Assembly: GCA_027858735.1 (NCBI GenBank) | Contig: JAQICC010000361.1 | Location: 1-45,955 of the forward strand | DNA: 45,955 nucleotides | DNA from: Salinivirgaceae bacterium | Lineage (GTDB): Bacteria; Bacteroidota; Bacteroidia; Bacteroidales; SZUA-534 | Direction of reading: 5' to 3' | Shown: positions 9,092 to 17,061 of the stretch, in pieces | How positions within the stretch are numbered: position 1 is the stretch's first letter | How the letters are laid out: each line of letters opens with the position of its first letter | Notes under the pieces: generated by a model | The model's database searches: none | Told to the model about the DNA's origin: nothing | The model's input: only the letters and a program-made list of their open reading frames with translations | Position numbers and translations under genes: made by a program

Positions 9092-9316
9092 TTAAAATTT
9101 CTTCCTTTCATTACCCTTTAAATCTTGCTTTCTATAACTATTAGCCTCCGGCAGATTGCAGTTTTTTACCTTTTTACAATTCTTGCAGACAAAATCTAAA
9201 TTGCAGGATCCTGCTCCTTCTGGCTTTTCTTTTAGCAAAAGGTAAGCTGAAGTAAATACAAGTCCAGATAAAATGGCTCCTCGTCCAATTGATTGTATGA
9301 AATTTCGTCTATTCAT
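9092..9316 (-). CDS. Small Tat-signal Cys4 protein
   Basis: I start this gene at the ATG at 9316, giving 74 residues. The longer reading begins with TTG and only adds seven residues ahead of the twin-arginine motif. The protein opens with MNRRNFI and a hydrophobic stretch (about 11-28), a Tat signal or anchor. A short mature part has four cysteines, C38-x5-C44-x2-C47-x5-C53, enough for one Fe-S cluster or a metal site, and a Lys/Arg-rich tail. I do not recognise a named family. Its place between an NHL propeller and a Tat polyferredoxin suggests a small periplasmic redox or assembly partner. Confidence 0.72.
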   Translation of the reverse strand: MNRRNFIQSIGRGAILSGLVFTSAYLLLKEKPEGAGSCNLDFVCKNCKKVKNCNLPEANSYRKQDLKGNERKKF

Positions 9317-9333
9317 GTGTAGTATATCCTTAT

Positions 9334-10299
9334 TCAATTCTTCTTACTATATACTCTTACTTCTTTGCTGTTGGGTACAATTAAAAATATATCATCGCTT
9401 GAGTTCACTGCAATATCAAGGCCTTTAGTGCCCTCTTCAAAGGCATTTGGCCCTTCAACTACACACCTAAAATCACCATTGGGTTCATGAATTTTTACAC
9501 GAATCAAACCTTTTTCGCTTGTAACGAAGGCTCCATCAGCTAATACAGCCATATGCGAAGGATTGCAGCAACCGCTGAATCCATCAAGCTGCATGCTGGT
9601 TCTTTCCCAAAATGATGCTAATTCGCCCATACTATTATACGACTCAAAGGCATGCAGCCCTGAATTAACAGCTATCAATTCACCTTCTCGACCAATTGCA
9701 ACATCAAAAAACGGACTTGGAATGATAAAACTTGTACGTCCATTCAAACTATCTTTCTTTCCAATCTCTTTTAAAAGCTCACCCGTGAAATCATATTGCA
9801 ATATCACTTTATTTCCCGCATCAGCAACGTAAACCGATGATTCCCCAACGACAATACTCGTAATTACGGATCTATCGTTATAACGATTCCAGCTATCAAG
9901 CTGCGTTCCTTCAACATTCCAAACTTCAACATGATCGCTTACTCCCAAAAAAATCTGTTTTGAATCAGAAACTGAAATATTCTTAGCCTCGCTATTAATT
10001 TTAAACCCTTTCTGAAACTCAAGATCTTTATTGTAAATCATTACTTTCTGAAGACCCGTTAGATACAAGTCATCATCATTATCGATAGCAATTCCTCTTA
10101 GTTTTTCAATAATGGGCGAAAAACGTTTAACTTCTTTGTAGCAATATAGAGATGTGTCAATATCCTTAAAACTATCAATGGTATATTCATACGGATTGCT
10201 CTTGGTAGCAGTTGGATTATTGTACATATCTTTAACCATAAGAACCACCACCACAATTAAAAGCAATACCGCACCTCCAATAATTATCTTTTGTCTCAT
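9334..10299 (-). CDS. Membrane-anchored NHL-type beta-propeller protein
   Basis: This 321-residue protein has an N-terminal hydrophobic anchor (about 5-23) and NHL-like blades (GIAIDNDDDLYL, SVYVADAGNKVILQYD, GLDIAVNSSDDIFLI). A distinctive segment, DGFSGCCNPSHMAVLADG (239-256), contains a vicinal Cys pair at 244-245 followed by TSEKGLIRVK. That signature is unusual for a generic propeller and could bind metal or form a redox disulfide. The protein probably faces the periplasm. The next gene starts 17 bp downstream. Its substrate or partner is unknown. Confidence 0.8.
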   Translation of the reverse strand: MRQKIIIGGAVLLLIVVVVLMVKDMYNNPTATKSNPYEYTIDSFKDIDTSLYCYKEVKRFSPIIEKLRGIAIDNDDDLYLTGLQKVMIYNKDLEFQKGFKINSEAKNISVSDSKQIFLGVSDHVEVWNVEGTQLDSWNRYNDRSVITSIVVGESSVYVADAGNKVILQYDFTGELLKEIGKKDSLNGRTSFIIPSPFFDVAIGREGELIAVNSGLHAFESYNSMGELASFWERTSMQLDGFSGCCNPSHMAVLADGAFVTSEKGLIRVKIHEPNGDFRCVVEGPNAFEEGTKGLDIAVNSSDDIFLIVPNSKEVRVYSKKN

Positions 10300-10349
10300 A
10301 TTACTAATTTTTATGTATTAAAATTACTCAAAATCAAACGAATAATCCA

Positions 10350-11768
10350 CTATTTGCAAATATCTAAGCATACCATCTTTTTTGAATCTCGCATGAGTAA
10401 CCTACCATCTGCAATTGCAATTGGTCCCCATGCATCATGTCCTTCAATAACCCGATATTGATCGAGTACTTTAAAGCCAGCTTTGCTTACCATAGCTATG
10501 GTCAAAGTTCCATCATCGTCAACAATAAAAAATTTGCCATCAGCAAAAACATAAGGCCCTAAACCAAACCTGTCGGTTTTCTCACTTGCCCATATTAGCT
10601 TTTGAAAATCATTTTTGGAATAACACACAAACCTATTACGCATTGAACCAGCATCTTTGGGCAAAATGCCGTAGACATTATTGCCAATTACTACAGGTGT
10701 TTGTTGTTCTGACGCCAGTCCCTCTTTTGGTTTATATTGTTGCAGTACTTCAATGCTATAGTTGTTCGGATTTATCTTAAAATGGATAGACCCTGCGCCA
10801 TAGCCTGCTGTCATAAAAATTCTGTTATCGTTGAATATTACAGGAGATGGCGCAATAACATTTGGCACAAACTCTGTGGTTTTCCAAAGCAATTCTCCTT
10901 GATTTTCAGGTTCGGCAGAAATGCCAACTAAAGCTCCAATAGCCGCATATACATAGGTATTTTTATTCCCCAGTTTCATTGGCATTACCGATGAATGCGA
11001 CATTTGCAAACCATCAGGATTTGGTGTTTCCCATACAACCTCACCTGTGGCACAATGAATGCCTATTAAAATAGCTTTTCCACCGGGTGCTAAAATAACC
11101 ACATCATTTTCAATTATTGGACACTGGCCGGTGTACCAAAAGGGAATTTCGGTGTGGTAAGTATCAACTAAATCTAAAGTCCATAGCAAATCACCACTTT
11201 GGGGATTTACACACATAACATGGCCTAATGGTCCAATAGTTACCAAATAGTTTTCGGTAATTGCAGGAACCGTACGCGACATACCATGATTTCGTTTTAC
11301 ATGAACGCTGTAGCTTCTTCGCCATAGTTCAGCGCCTGTTTCCAAAGAAAAACACCGCAATGCATCTTGCTTTTCTTGCTCTAAATAATCAAGCAAATAA
11401 ACCTTACCATTATAGATTACAGGTGCTGCATGTCCTTCTCCTAAATCTACATCCCAAATAACATTAGGACCATCATTCCCAAATTTAGCTATTAAAGGCG
11501 TTTTGTCTTTTACAATATTATCAGATTGTGCCCCTCGAAATCGCACCCACTTGCCTTGCAAACTACTTTCATGTTTTGAATACTCTGTAAAGAATTTTCC
11601 AATTTCAACAACTTCCATTAATCCGGAATCGGCAGCAGGAACACTATCCATGCCAGGAACACTTGCTATAAAATGTTTGGTGGGATTGTAAGTAAACCAA
11701 TACACAAAAGCCACAACTGCTATAGCTGTGAAAATATGAATTGCGTATTTTTTAATAATTGTGTGCAA
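10350..11768 (-). CDS. Membrane-anchored PQQ-like beta-propeller protein
   Basis: This 472-residue protein has one N-terminal helix (about 8-26) with no lipobox, followed by a PQQ-like/BamB-type propeller from about residue 70. Recurring blade motifs include LETGAELWRR, PQSGDLLWTL and CATGEVVWETP. It is related to the three secreted propellers upstream, sharing the WVRFRG/QWRG-type entry and the C-terminal GHDAWGPIAIADGRLLMR-type blade. It differs by having a membrane anchor instead of a cleavable signal. It probably acts as a periplasmic binding or redox partner. PQQ binding is not demonstrated. Confidence 0.85.
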   Translation of the reverse strand: MHTIIKKYAIHIFTAIAVVAFVYWFTYNPTKHFIASVPGMDSVPAADSGLMEVVEIGKFFTEYSKHESSLQGKWVRFRGAQSDNIVKDKTPLIAKFGNDGPNVIWDVDLGEGHAAPVIYNGKVYLLDYLEQEKQDALRCFSLETGAELWRRSYSVHVKRNHGMSRTVPAITENYLVTIGPLGHVMCVNPQSGDLLWTLDLVDTYHTEIPFWYTGQCPIIENDVVILAPGGKAILIGIHCATGEVVWETPNPDGLQMSHSSVMPMKLGNKNTYVYAAIGALVGISAEPENQGELLWKTTEFVPNVIAPSPVIFNDNRIFMTAGYGAGSIHFKINPNNYSIEVLQQYKPKEGLASEQQTPVVIGNNVYGILPKDAGSMRNRFVCYSKNDFQKLIWASEKTDRFGLGPYVFADGKFFIVDDDGTLTIAMVSKAGFKVLDQYRVIEGHDAWGPIAIADGRLLMRDSKKMVCLDICK

Positions 11769-11802
11769 ATTATTCTTTTTAAAATTACTATAAACTATTC
11801 AT

Positions 11803-13068
11803 TTATTTATTAGCAATATCATAAGCCATTAGGGCGTTTCCATGGCGAACATAAAGTTTACCATTGTTAATAACCATATGCGACCAATGTGGCCCTTTAC
11901 CTTTCGCTATTTTAAATTGGCTTACTATATTAAAACCATCGGGCGTTGCTGGCACTAATGCTATATTACCGCGCTTTTCATCGTAACAATATAACATGCC
12001 ATCGTTGCTAATTATTGATCCTTTATTTTGCCATTCAATTTCGTATTCAGCTTTACCCGTTTCCCAATTTATACAGCACCAGTTTCCATTACTGTTATTT
12101 AACCAGTTCGACCCATAAATGTATCCGTCAATCAAAACAACATTACCATGATGCACATCAAGGACAGAATCTGTCCAAACCACTTCAATATCAGTTAATT
12201 CATCATTAAGTTTATACTTTACACCTGAATGGTTATAACCACTTGTAATATAAATCTCATTATTATAATACACTGGTGTATTGGTATTTATTTTTGGAGC
12301 GCTGGACCACATAGCAATGGCTCGTGTATTATCAACATTTGCGTATTTATTGGTAAAAACAATACTTCCAGTTTCAGCATCTACACCAAAAACATTAGTT
12401 GCCAATACATTTACAATTACTTTTTTGCCATTTTTTTCAATTAAAATAGGCGATGCATATCCACAGGTATCATTTAGTGTTTCCGTTTTCCATATTTCAT
12501 CACCTGTTAACTTATTCAAAGCAACCATGGTGGTTTTGTGTCCGGCCGGAGTAAAAACCACTTTATCATCAATTATTAGCAGTGATTCCGCATATCCCCA
12601 TGTGCCTACTTTTCCTTCATATTTATCAAAAGCTTCAACCTTCCAAATAATTTCTCCGTTGGTTTTGTTTATACATGCAATATCACACATGCTGCTTTGC
12701 ACATATATATTGTTACCTTCAATGGTCGGAGTGCTACGACTGTCTTGAAAAGATTCCATAAAAGCTCTGCCGTAAGCAATTTTCCACTTCATAATGCCTT
12801 TATTGTCAAGAGCAATCAAATAATCTAACGTATCAATTAAACCAGTTAAATAAATTGTTTCACCATCAATTGCAGCCGATGAATGGCCCTTTGGAAGTGA
12901 ATCATTGAACCAAAGTAATTCAGGCCCGTCGACTGGCCATTCTTTTAACAAGTTGGTTTCATTATAAATACCATTGCGATTTTCACCTCGCCATTGACTT
13001 ATAATTTGCGCATTGGTGAATTGCGTAAAAATTGCAATTAATACGAGAGTAATAGTTACTGTTTTCAT
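11803..13068 (-). CDS. Secreted PQQ-like beta-propeller protein, paralog 3
   Basis: This 421-residue protein has a signal peptide (1-20, ending TNAQ) and then QWRGENRNGIYNETNLL, the entry motif shared with the next two paralogs. The body is a PQQ-like propeller with blades such as KTNGEIIWKVE, KLTGDEIWKTE and ETGSIVF. Shared elements also include GYAESLL and the final blade ending GKLYVRHGNALMAYD. It is probably periplasmic. A 355-bp gap containing a dispersed repeat separates it from paralog 2. No cofactor can be assigned from the sequence alone. Confidence 0.87.
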   Translation of the reverse strand: MKTVTITLVLIAIFTQFTNAQIISQWRGENRNGIYNETNLLKEWPVDGPELLWFNDSLPKGHSSAAIDGETIYLTGLIDTLDYLIALDNKGIMKWKIAYGRAFMESFQDSRSTPTIEGNNIYVQSSMCDIACINKTNGEIIWKVEAFDKYEGKVGTWGYAESLLIIDDKVVFTPAGHKTTMVALNKLTGDEIWKTETLNDTCGYASPILIEKNGKKVIVNVLATNVFGVDAETGSIVFTNKYANVDNTRAIAMWSSAPKINTNTPVYYNNEIYITSGYNHSGVKYKLNDELTDIEVVWTDSVLDVHHGNVVLIDGYIYGSNWLNNSNGNWCCINWETGKAEYEIEWQNKGSIISNDGMLYCYDEKRGNIALVPATPDGFNIVSQFKIAKGKGPHWSHMVINNGKLYVRHGNALMAYDIANK

Positions 13069-13238
13069 ATGTACTTTATTAATTAAGTTGATCGTTTATA
13101 AGTGCTTGTGAAAATAAAAGAAAAATAGCTCCAAAAATCACAATAACGACAAATTGAAATATGAACAAGTTAAATATGCAACTTAATCCGACTAAACTTT
13201 CAAAATCCTATTCTTTAATAAGCTCTAGTTTATTATAG

Positions 13239-13428
13239 CGTTGTTATTTGTATATTTTCCAAAATTCCGTCGCAAATAAACCCTTCTCTTTTAAATACGA
13301 AGTACGTGCGACGGTTTTCTAATCACCTCATTATTATCGGAGCCCCGAGCTACCCTGCCTACCGGCAGACAGTTTGATATTCAAACTCAACAAGCCTTTT
13401 AATTTTATCATCGCTATTTTAAACTACA
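13239..13428. repeat. Dispersed intergenic repeat, copy 1
   Basis: This segment of about 190 bp is homologous to 38075-38244. Both copies contain GTTATTTG, then an 8-bp perfect stem CCGTCGCA (13267-13274) and TGCGACGG (13307-13314) around a loop of about 32 nt, then TTTT. Both share a right end with TTGATATTCA and AAACTACA. Copy 1 runs into the stop codon of the PQQ paralog at 13424. It fills most of the 355-bp gap at 13069-13423. The remainder, 13069-13238, is AT-rich with nothing I can assign. Confidence 0.8.
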
Positions 13429-14674
13429 GCCTTTTAATATTATAAACCATTAATGCTGTGCTGCTTCTTAAAAATAGTTTCCCGTTTTTAATAACCGGAT
13501 GTGCCCAAAATGGACTATCGCCATAAGGCAATTTAAATGAGCTCACAATTTCAAACTTTTCAGGATTTATAGGGGCAATACCCATTGTTCCCAATTTTTC
13601 TTCATAACAATACAGCATACTATCAGCAGCTATTATTGAACCCTTATTATGCCATTCTTCGGAGTACATAACTTTCCCTGTATCCCATTTTATGCAAGCC
13701 CAATTTCCCATTCGGTTATGCAACCAATTAGTACCATAAATATATCCGTCAATTTGCACTACTCCACCATAATGCACATCTAAAATCGTATCTACCCATT
13801 TAACTTTTACGTCATTACCATCTTCGGCCAAACTTAGCATAACACTTTTATGATCGTAACCACTTGTTAAAAATATTTCGTTATTAAAAAATAAAGGCGT
13901 GTTGGTTTGGTTATTTCTTTTGCTTTTTCCACCAGCATATTCCCCAAAATCGAATTGCCACATAAGCTCTCCATTTTCAGGATTTAAGGAAAAAAGAAAA
14001 TGCTCTGTTAAATTCAGTATCATTTTTTTGCCTTTTGCCTCAATAATAAGAGGCGAAGCATAGGATGCATTATCATTTAATGATTTTGATTCCCATAAAG
14101 TTTCACCTGTATTTTTATTTAGTGCCACCATTGTTGTTTTTTCACCAGCCGGTGTAAAAAATACTTTATCATCAACAAGTAATAAAGACTCGGCGTAACC
14201 ATACTTTCCAGCAGCTCCTTCATAAATATCAACAGCCTTAACCTCCCATATAATTGAACCGTTTTCAGCATTTAAACAAGCTACATCGCCCAGTCCACTT
14301 GATAAAAAGATTCTATTATTTTCAACAGTGGGGGTGCAACGACTGTGCTCATAAGAGCCATTCCAAGCTCGCCCATAGGGTGTTTCCCATAGTTTTTGGC
14401 CTTCCATATCATAAGCCATTAGTACATCCTTGTCATTGACTATGCCCGTTACAAATACCTTACTATAAGCAACTGCCACCGATGCATAACCTTTGGGAAT
14501 ACTATCGACATACCAAAGCAATTCAGGACCATTTTGGGGCCATACTTTTAACAGATTTGTTTCATTTGTATAAACTCCAGTGCGGCCTAAACCTCGCCAT
14601 TCTGAAACTACTTGTGCATTCATTGAAACAGCTATCAGTAAAATAGCTGCAGAAACAACTCCTTTTTTTATCAT
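13424..14674 (-). CDS. Secreted PQQ-like beta-propeller protein, paralog 2
   Basis: This 416-residue protein has a signal peptide (1-20, ending SMNAQ) and a PQQ-like propeller of the same layout as the two flanking genes. It starts with EWRGLGRTGVYTNETNLLK and has GYAESLLLVDDKVFFTPAG in common with paralog 3. Blade motifs include AENGSIIWEVK, KNTGETLWESK and PENGELMW. It starts 2 bp after the stop of paralog 1, so the two are probably co-translated. Similarity among the three points to local tandem duplication. Confidence 0.87.
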   Translation of the reverse strand: MIKKGVVSAAILLIAVSMNAQVVSEWRGLGRTGVYTNETNLLKVWPQNGPELLWYVDSIPKGYASVAVAYSKVFVTGIVNDKDVLMAYDMEGQKLWETPYGRAWNGSYEHSRCTPTVENNRIFLSSGLGDVACLNAENGSIIWEVKAVDIYEGAAGKYGYAESLLLVDDKVFFTPAGEKTTMVALNKNTGETLWESKSLNDNASYASPLIIEAKGKKMILNLTEHFLFSLNPENGELMWQFDFGEYAGGKSKRNNQTNTPLFFNNEIFLTSGYDHKSVMLSLAEDGNDVKVKWVDTILDVHYGGVVQIDGYIYGTNWLHNRMGNWACIKWDTGKVMYSEEWHNKGSIIAADSMLYCYEEKLGTMGIAPINPEKFEIVSSFKLPYGDSPFWAHPVIKNGKLFLRSSTALMVYNIKRL

Positions 14675-14676
14675 AT

Positions 14677-15888
14677 TTATTGACTTATATCAAACACCAT
14701 TAATGAGGTTCCATGACGAACATATAGTTTTTTATTAGCAATAACTAAATGAGCCCAATGTTGTTTTTCACCAAAAGGAACATCAAACTGGCTAACTACT
14801 TTAAATTGTCCTGAATTGGGTTGAACTAAAGCCACCTGACCACCGCTACTGTACCAATAAAGCATACCATCAGCTGCAATTACACTCCCTACTTTAAGTT
14901 CTGATGCATTATTAATTTCCTTACCTGTTTCCCAGTCTAAGGAAAGCCATTTGCGTGACTTCTGACCTGCACCATAAATCTTACCATCTATTAATACAAA
15001 CCCACCAATTTGGTTATCTAACTCTTCGTTTCGCCATAGTTCTGATACAGAATTTCCATCATCAGCGAGTTTTAGCATAATACTTCCTTGTCCATATCCA
15101 CTGGCACAAAATAATTTTCCATCAGCGTATAAAGGTGTATTTGGGTGCACCGAATATTTATTTGTCCACGGAAAGCTCCATAAAAACATCCCATTATTTG
15201 CATCCAGAGCAACAATATTATTGGCTCCATGAGTAACAATCATCCGTTTTCCTTTATGGTTTATAAGCTGAGGAGAGCAATATGCACTTTTATCGCCTTT
15301 AGCTTTATTTGACCAAATAAGTTCACCCGTATTTTTATCAAGTGAAATTATATTTGAATCAGTTCCACCAGGCATACAAATCAATTGATTGTCATATATA
15401 AGTAAGTTTTCAGTTACTCCCCATTGAATATTGCGTCCACCATATTTGCTAAACAAATCTACTTTCCATAATAATGTTCCATTATTGGCATCCAAACAAG
15501 TAAGCACGCCAAAGCCACTCATCATGTAAACTCTGCCATCATTAAAAGTTGGAGTAGAACGAATACCATCCCAATTTTCCATCCATTCTTTACCGTACGA
15601 TGTTTTCCATACTTGTTTACCTTCTGAGCTTAAAGCAATAATAAACCCATTTTCGTCTTCTGTACCCCCTGTGTAAATCATTTCATTGGCAATAGTAGCC
15701 GATGCATGCCCTGGACCTAAACTATCGAAATGCCATAATAATTTTGGACCATCTGCCGGCCATTGCTTTAATAAACCAGTTTCATTATAAATACCATCGC
15801 GGTTTTTTCCACGCCATTGGTTTGCATTTTGTGCTTGTATTAAGCTAGCACTACACATGAGAATTAATAATAGAGTTTTTTGAATCAT
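14677..15888 (-). CDS. Secreted PQQ-like beta-propeller protein, paralog 1 (first gene of the leftward operon)
   Basis: The start at 15888 is chosen because it gives a clean signal peptide (MIQKTLLLILMCSASLIQAQ). A longer reading from 15951 adds 21 basic/aromatic residues ahead of it. The mature protein, about 383 residues, opens with NQWRGKNRDGIYNETGLLK and forms a PQQ-like propeller with blades such as ANNGTLLWKVD, KNTGELIWSNK and ANNGMFLWSF. The final blade, KKLYVRHGTSLMVFD, matches paralog 3. It heads the operon facing the terpenoid genes. No standard promoter was found between 15889 and 16060 on this strand. Confidence 0.86.
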   Translation of the reverse strand: MIQKTLLLILMCSASLIQAQNANQWRGKNRDGIYNETGLLKQWPADGPKLLWHFDSLGPGHASATIANEMIYTGGTEDENGFIIALSSEGKQVWKTSYGKEWMENWDGIRSTPTFNDGRVYMMSGFGVLTCLDANNGTLLWKVDLFSKYGGRNIQWGVTENLLIYDNQLICMPGGTDSNIISLDKNTGELIWSNKAKGDKSAYCSPQLINHKGKRMIVTHGANNIVALDANNGMFLWSFPWTNKYSVHPNTPLYADGKLFCASGYGQGSIMLKLADDGNSVSELWRNEELDNQIGGFVLIDGKIYGAGQKSRKWLSLDWETGKEINNASELKVGSVIAADGMLYWYSSGGQVALVQPNSGQFKVVSQFDVPFGEKQHWAHLVIANKKLYVRHGTSLMVFDISQ

Positions 15889-16064
15889 AACAATAGGTTT
15901 TAAGAGTAAATTTTTGAATTCATTTTTAAAAGTATGAATAAAAAACCTCATACAAAAATCACTATCTTTATCTAGACTAAATCTAAATAGTAATTCAATT
16001 ATTTAATTGATTTAGTGCAAGTTAACTACCTTGTTAAATAGTTGTTAAATACATAATATTTTTA

Positions 16065-16092
16065 TTTGCCTTAAAAAAACGAATTAGTTTTG
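16065..16092 (+). promoter_or_regulatory. Promoter for the isoprenoid gene set
   Basis: TTTG at 16065-16068 is followed after 16 nt by TAGTTTTG at 16085-16092. This matches the Bacteroidota -33/-7 pattern TTTG and TAnnTTTG, although the spacing is on the short side. Transcription would start near 16097, leaving an untranslated leader of about 160 nt before the first gene. This lies in the 370-bp divergent intergenic region, whose left half (15889-16060) shows nothing else assignable. Confidence 0.6.
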
Positions 16093-16130
16093 TACTTAAG
16101 TAATGCAAAAACCTTTTAAACCTTATTATC

Positions 16131-16205
16131 ATGTTTTCTAAATTCTCGTTTTACCGATTCAAACATCTTTTTTACCGTTTCTTTCATATAATCTATCGCA
16201 AATAA
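16131..16205 (+). CDS. Possible 24-residue leader peptide
   Basis: A short ORF lies in the leader of the isoprenoid operon, 53 bp before the first gene. It encodes a basic, aromatic peptide with a repeated FYRF motif (SFYRFKHLFYRFF). The repeat is visible as two TTTTACCG-TTC copies in the DNA. Phe, Tyr, His and Arg/Lys make up most of it. It could be a regulatory leader peptide or chance. No attenuator hairpin was identified after it. Confidence 0.25.
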   Translation: MFSKFSFYRFKHLFYRFFHIIYRK

Positions 16206-16258
16206 TAAGAATTACAGTTTAAATTTAATTAATTAGCGTCCATTAAATTCTTTAGATA

Positions 16259-17005
16259 ATGACACAACTTACAATTTGTGCCTGTAAAAGGGGTTCAAAA
16301 GTAGAAGAAGTTTCCCTTCAGAAATGGAAAGAAGAGTTAAGCAAAGCAAATATTGCCTATACCTTAATAGATGATATGTGCGGATTGGCAACTCAGGATT
16401 CAATTAACCACAGCTTAATCAAAAATGAGGAAAAACACTTACTGCTAGGCTGCCAACCTAAGGCCATGAATAATTTAGTTAAACACTTGGGAATAGACTC
16501 CGCTGAACATAATATTGATTTACGCAATTTAAATGAAAGCTCTACCGATTTAATAAGCAAGATGGAATTTACGGCTGGTGAGCCAAGAATTATTGCATAT
16601 AATGACAACTGGAAACCTTGGTATCCGGTACTTGATTATGATGTATGTAACAGCTGCCAAAAATGCCTGAACTTTTGCCTTTTCGGAGTATACAAACTCA
16701 ATAATGAGGGAAAAGTTATTGTTGAGAATCCTGAAAATTGCAAGGATTTATGTCCGGCTTGTGCCCGCACCTGCCCCACTAATGCAATCATTTTTCCAAA
16801 GCATCACGAAAGTCCTATTGATGGTGGTGAAGCCGAAAAGAGCATCGCTGTTGGAAATATATTAGATGGAATTCAACAAAGTCAGGATGTTTACAAGCTT
16901 CTTGCCAATAGAAGAAAAGCATCTGGCATACCATTATTTAAAGCCGACCAATTGCAAATTGCCAAACAAGAACGGGATCAATGTAAATGTAACGACAAAA
17001 AATAA
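16259..17005 (+). CDS. Ferredoxin-domain protein (two [4Fe-4S]) heading the isoprenoid set
   Basis: This 248-residue soluble protein has an N-terminal domain of about 110 residues with scattered cysteines (C7, C9, C41, C65), including LLLGCQPKAM, a pattern like the small Fe-S domains of heterodisulfide-reductase-type proteins. A 2x[4Fe-4S] ferredoxin domain follows: C130/C133/C136/C140 and C161/C165/C168/C172. A tail ends in CKC. It is probably the electron donor for the radical SAM enzyme encoded 56 bp downstream, although the N-terminal domain suggests an additional role. It is the first gene of the rightward operon. Confidence 0.8.
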   Translation: MTQLTICACKRGSKVEEVSLQKWKEELSKANIAYTLIDDMCGLATQDSINHSLIKNEEKHLLLGCQPKAMNNLVKHLGIDSAEHNIDLRNLNESSTDLISKMEFTAGEPRIIAYNDNWKPWYPVLDYDVCNSCQKCLNFCLFGVYKLNNEGKVIVENPENCKDLCPACARTCPTNAIIFPKHHESPIDGGEAEKSIAVGNILDGIQQSQDVYKLLANRRKASGIPLFKADQLQIAKQERDQCKCNDKK

Positions 17006-17061
17006 ATGGTAGCTTGCGTAACTAATTCATAAATATAACTTCAAATACATAAAAAACTTCA

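Noticed and set aside
5196-15888. True PQQ-dependent alcohol or glucose dehydrogenases
   Set aside because: The propellers are shorter than quinoprotein dehydrogenases, lack recognisable cofactor and calcium-site motifs and a cytochrome domain, and no PQQ synthesis genes lie nearby.
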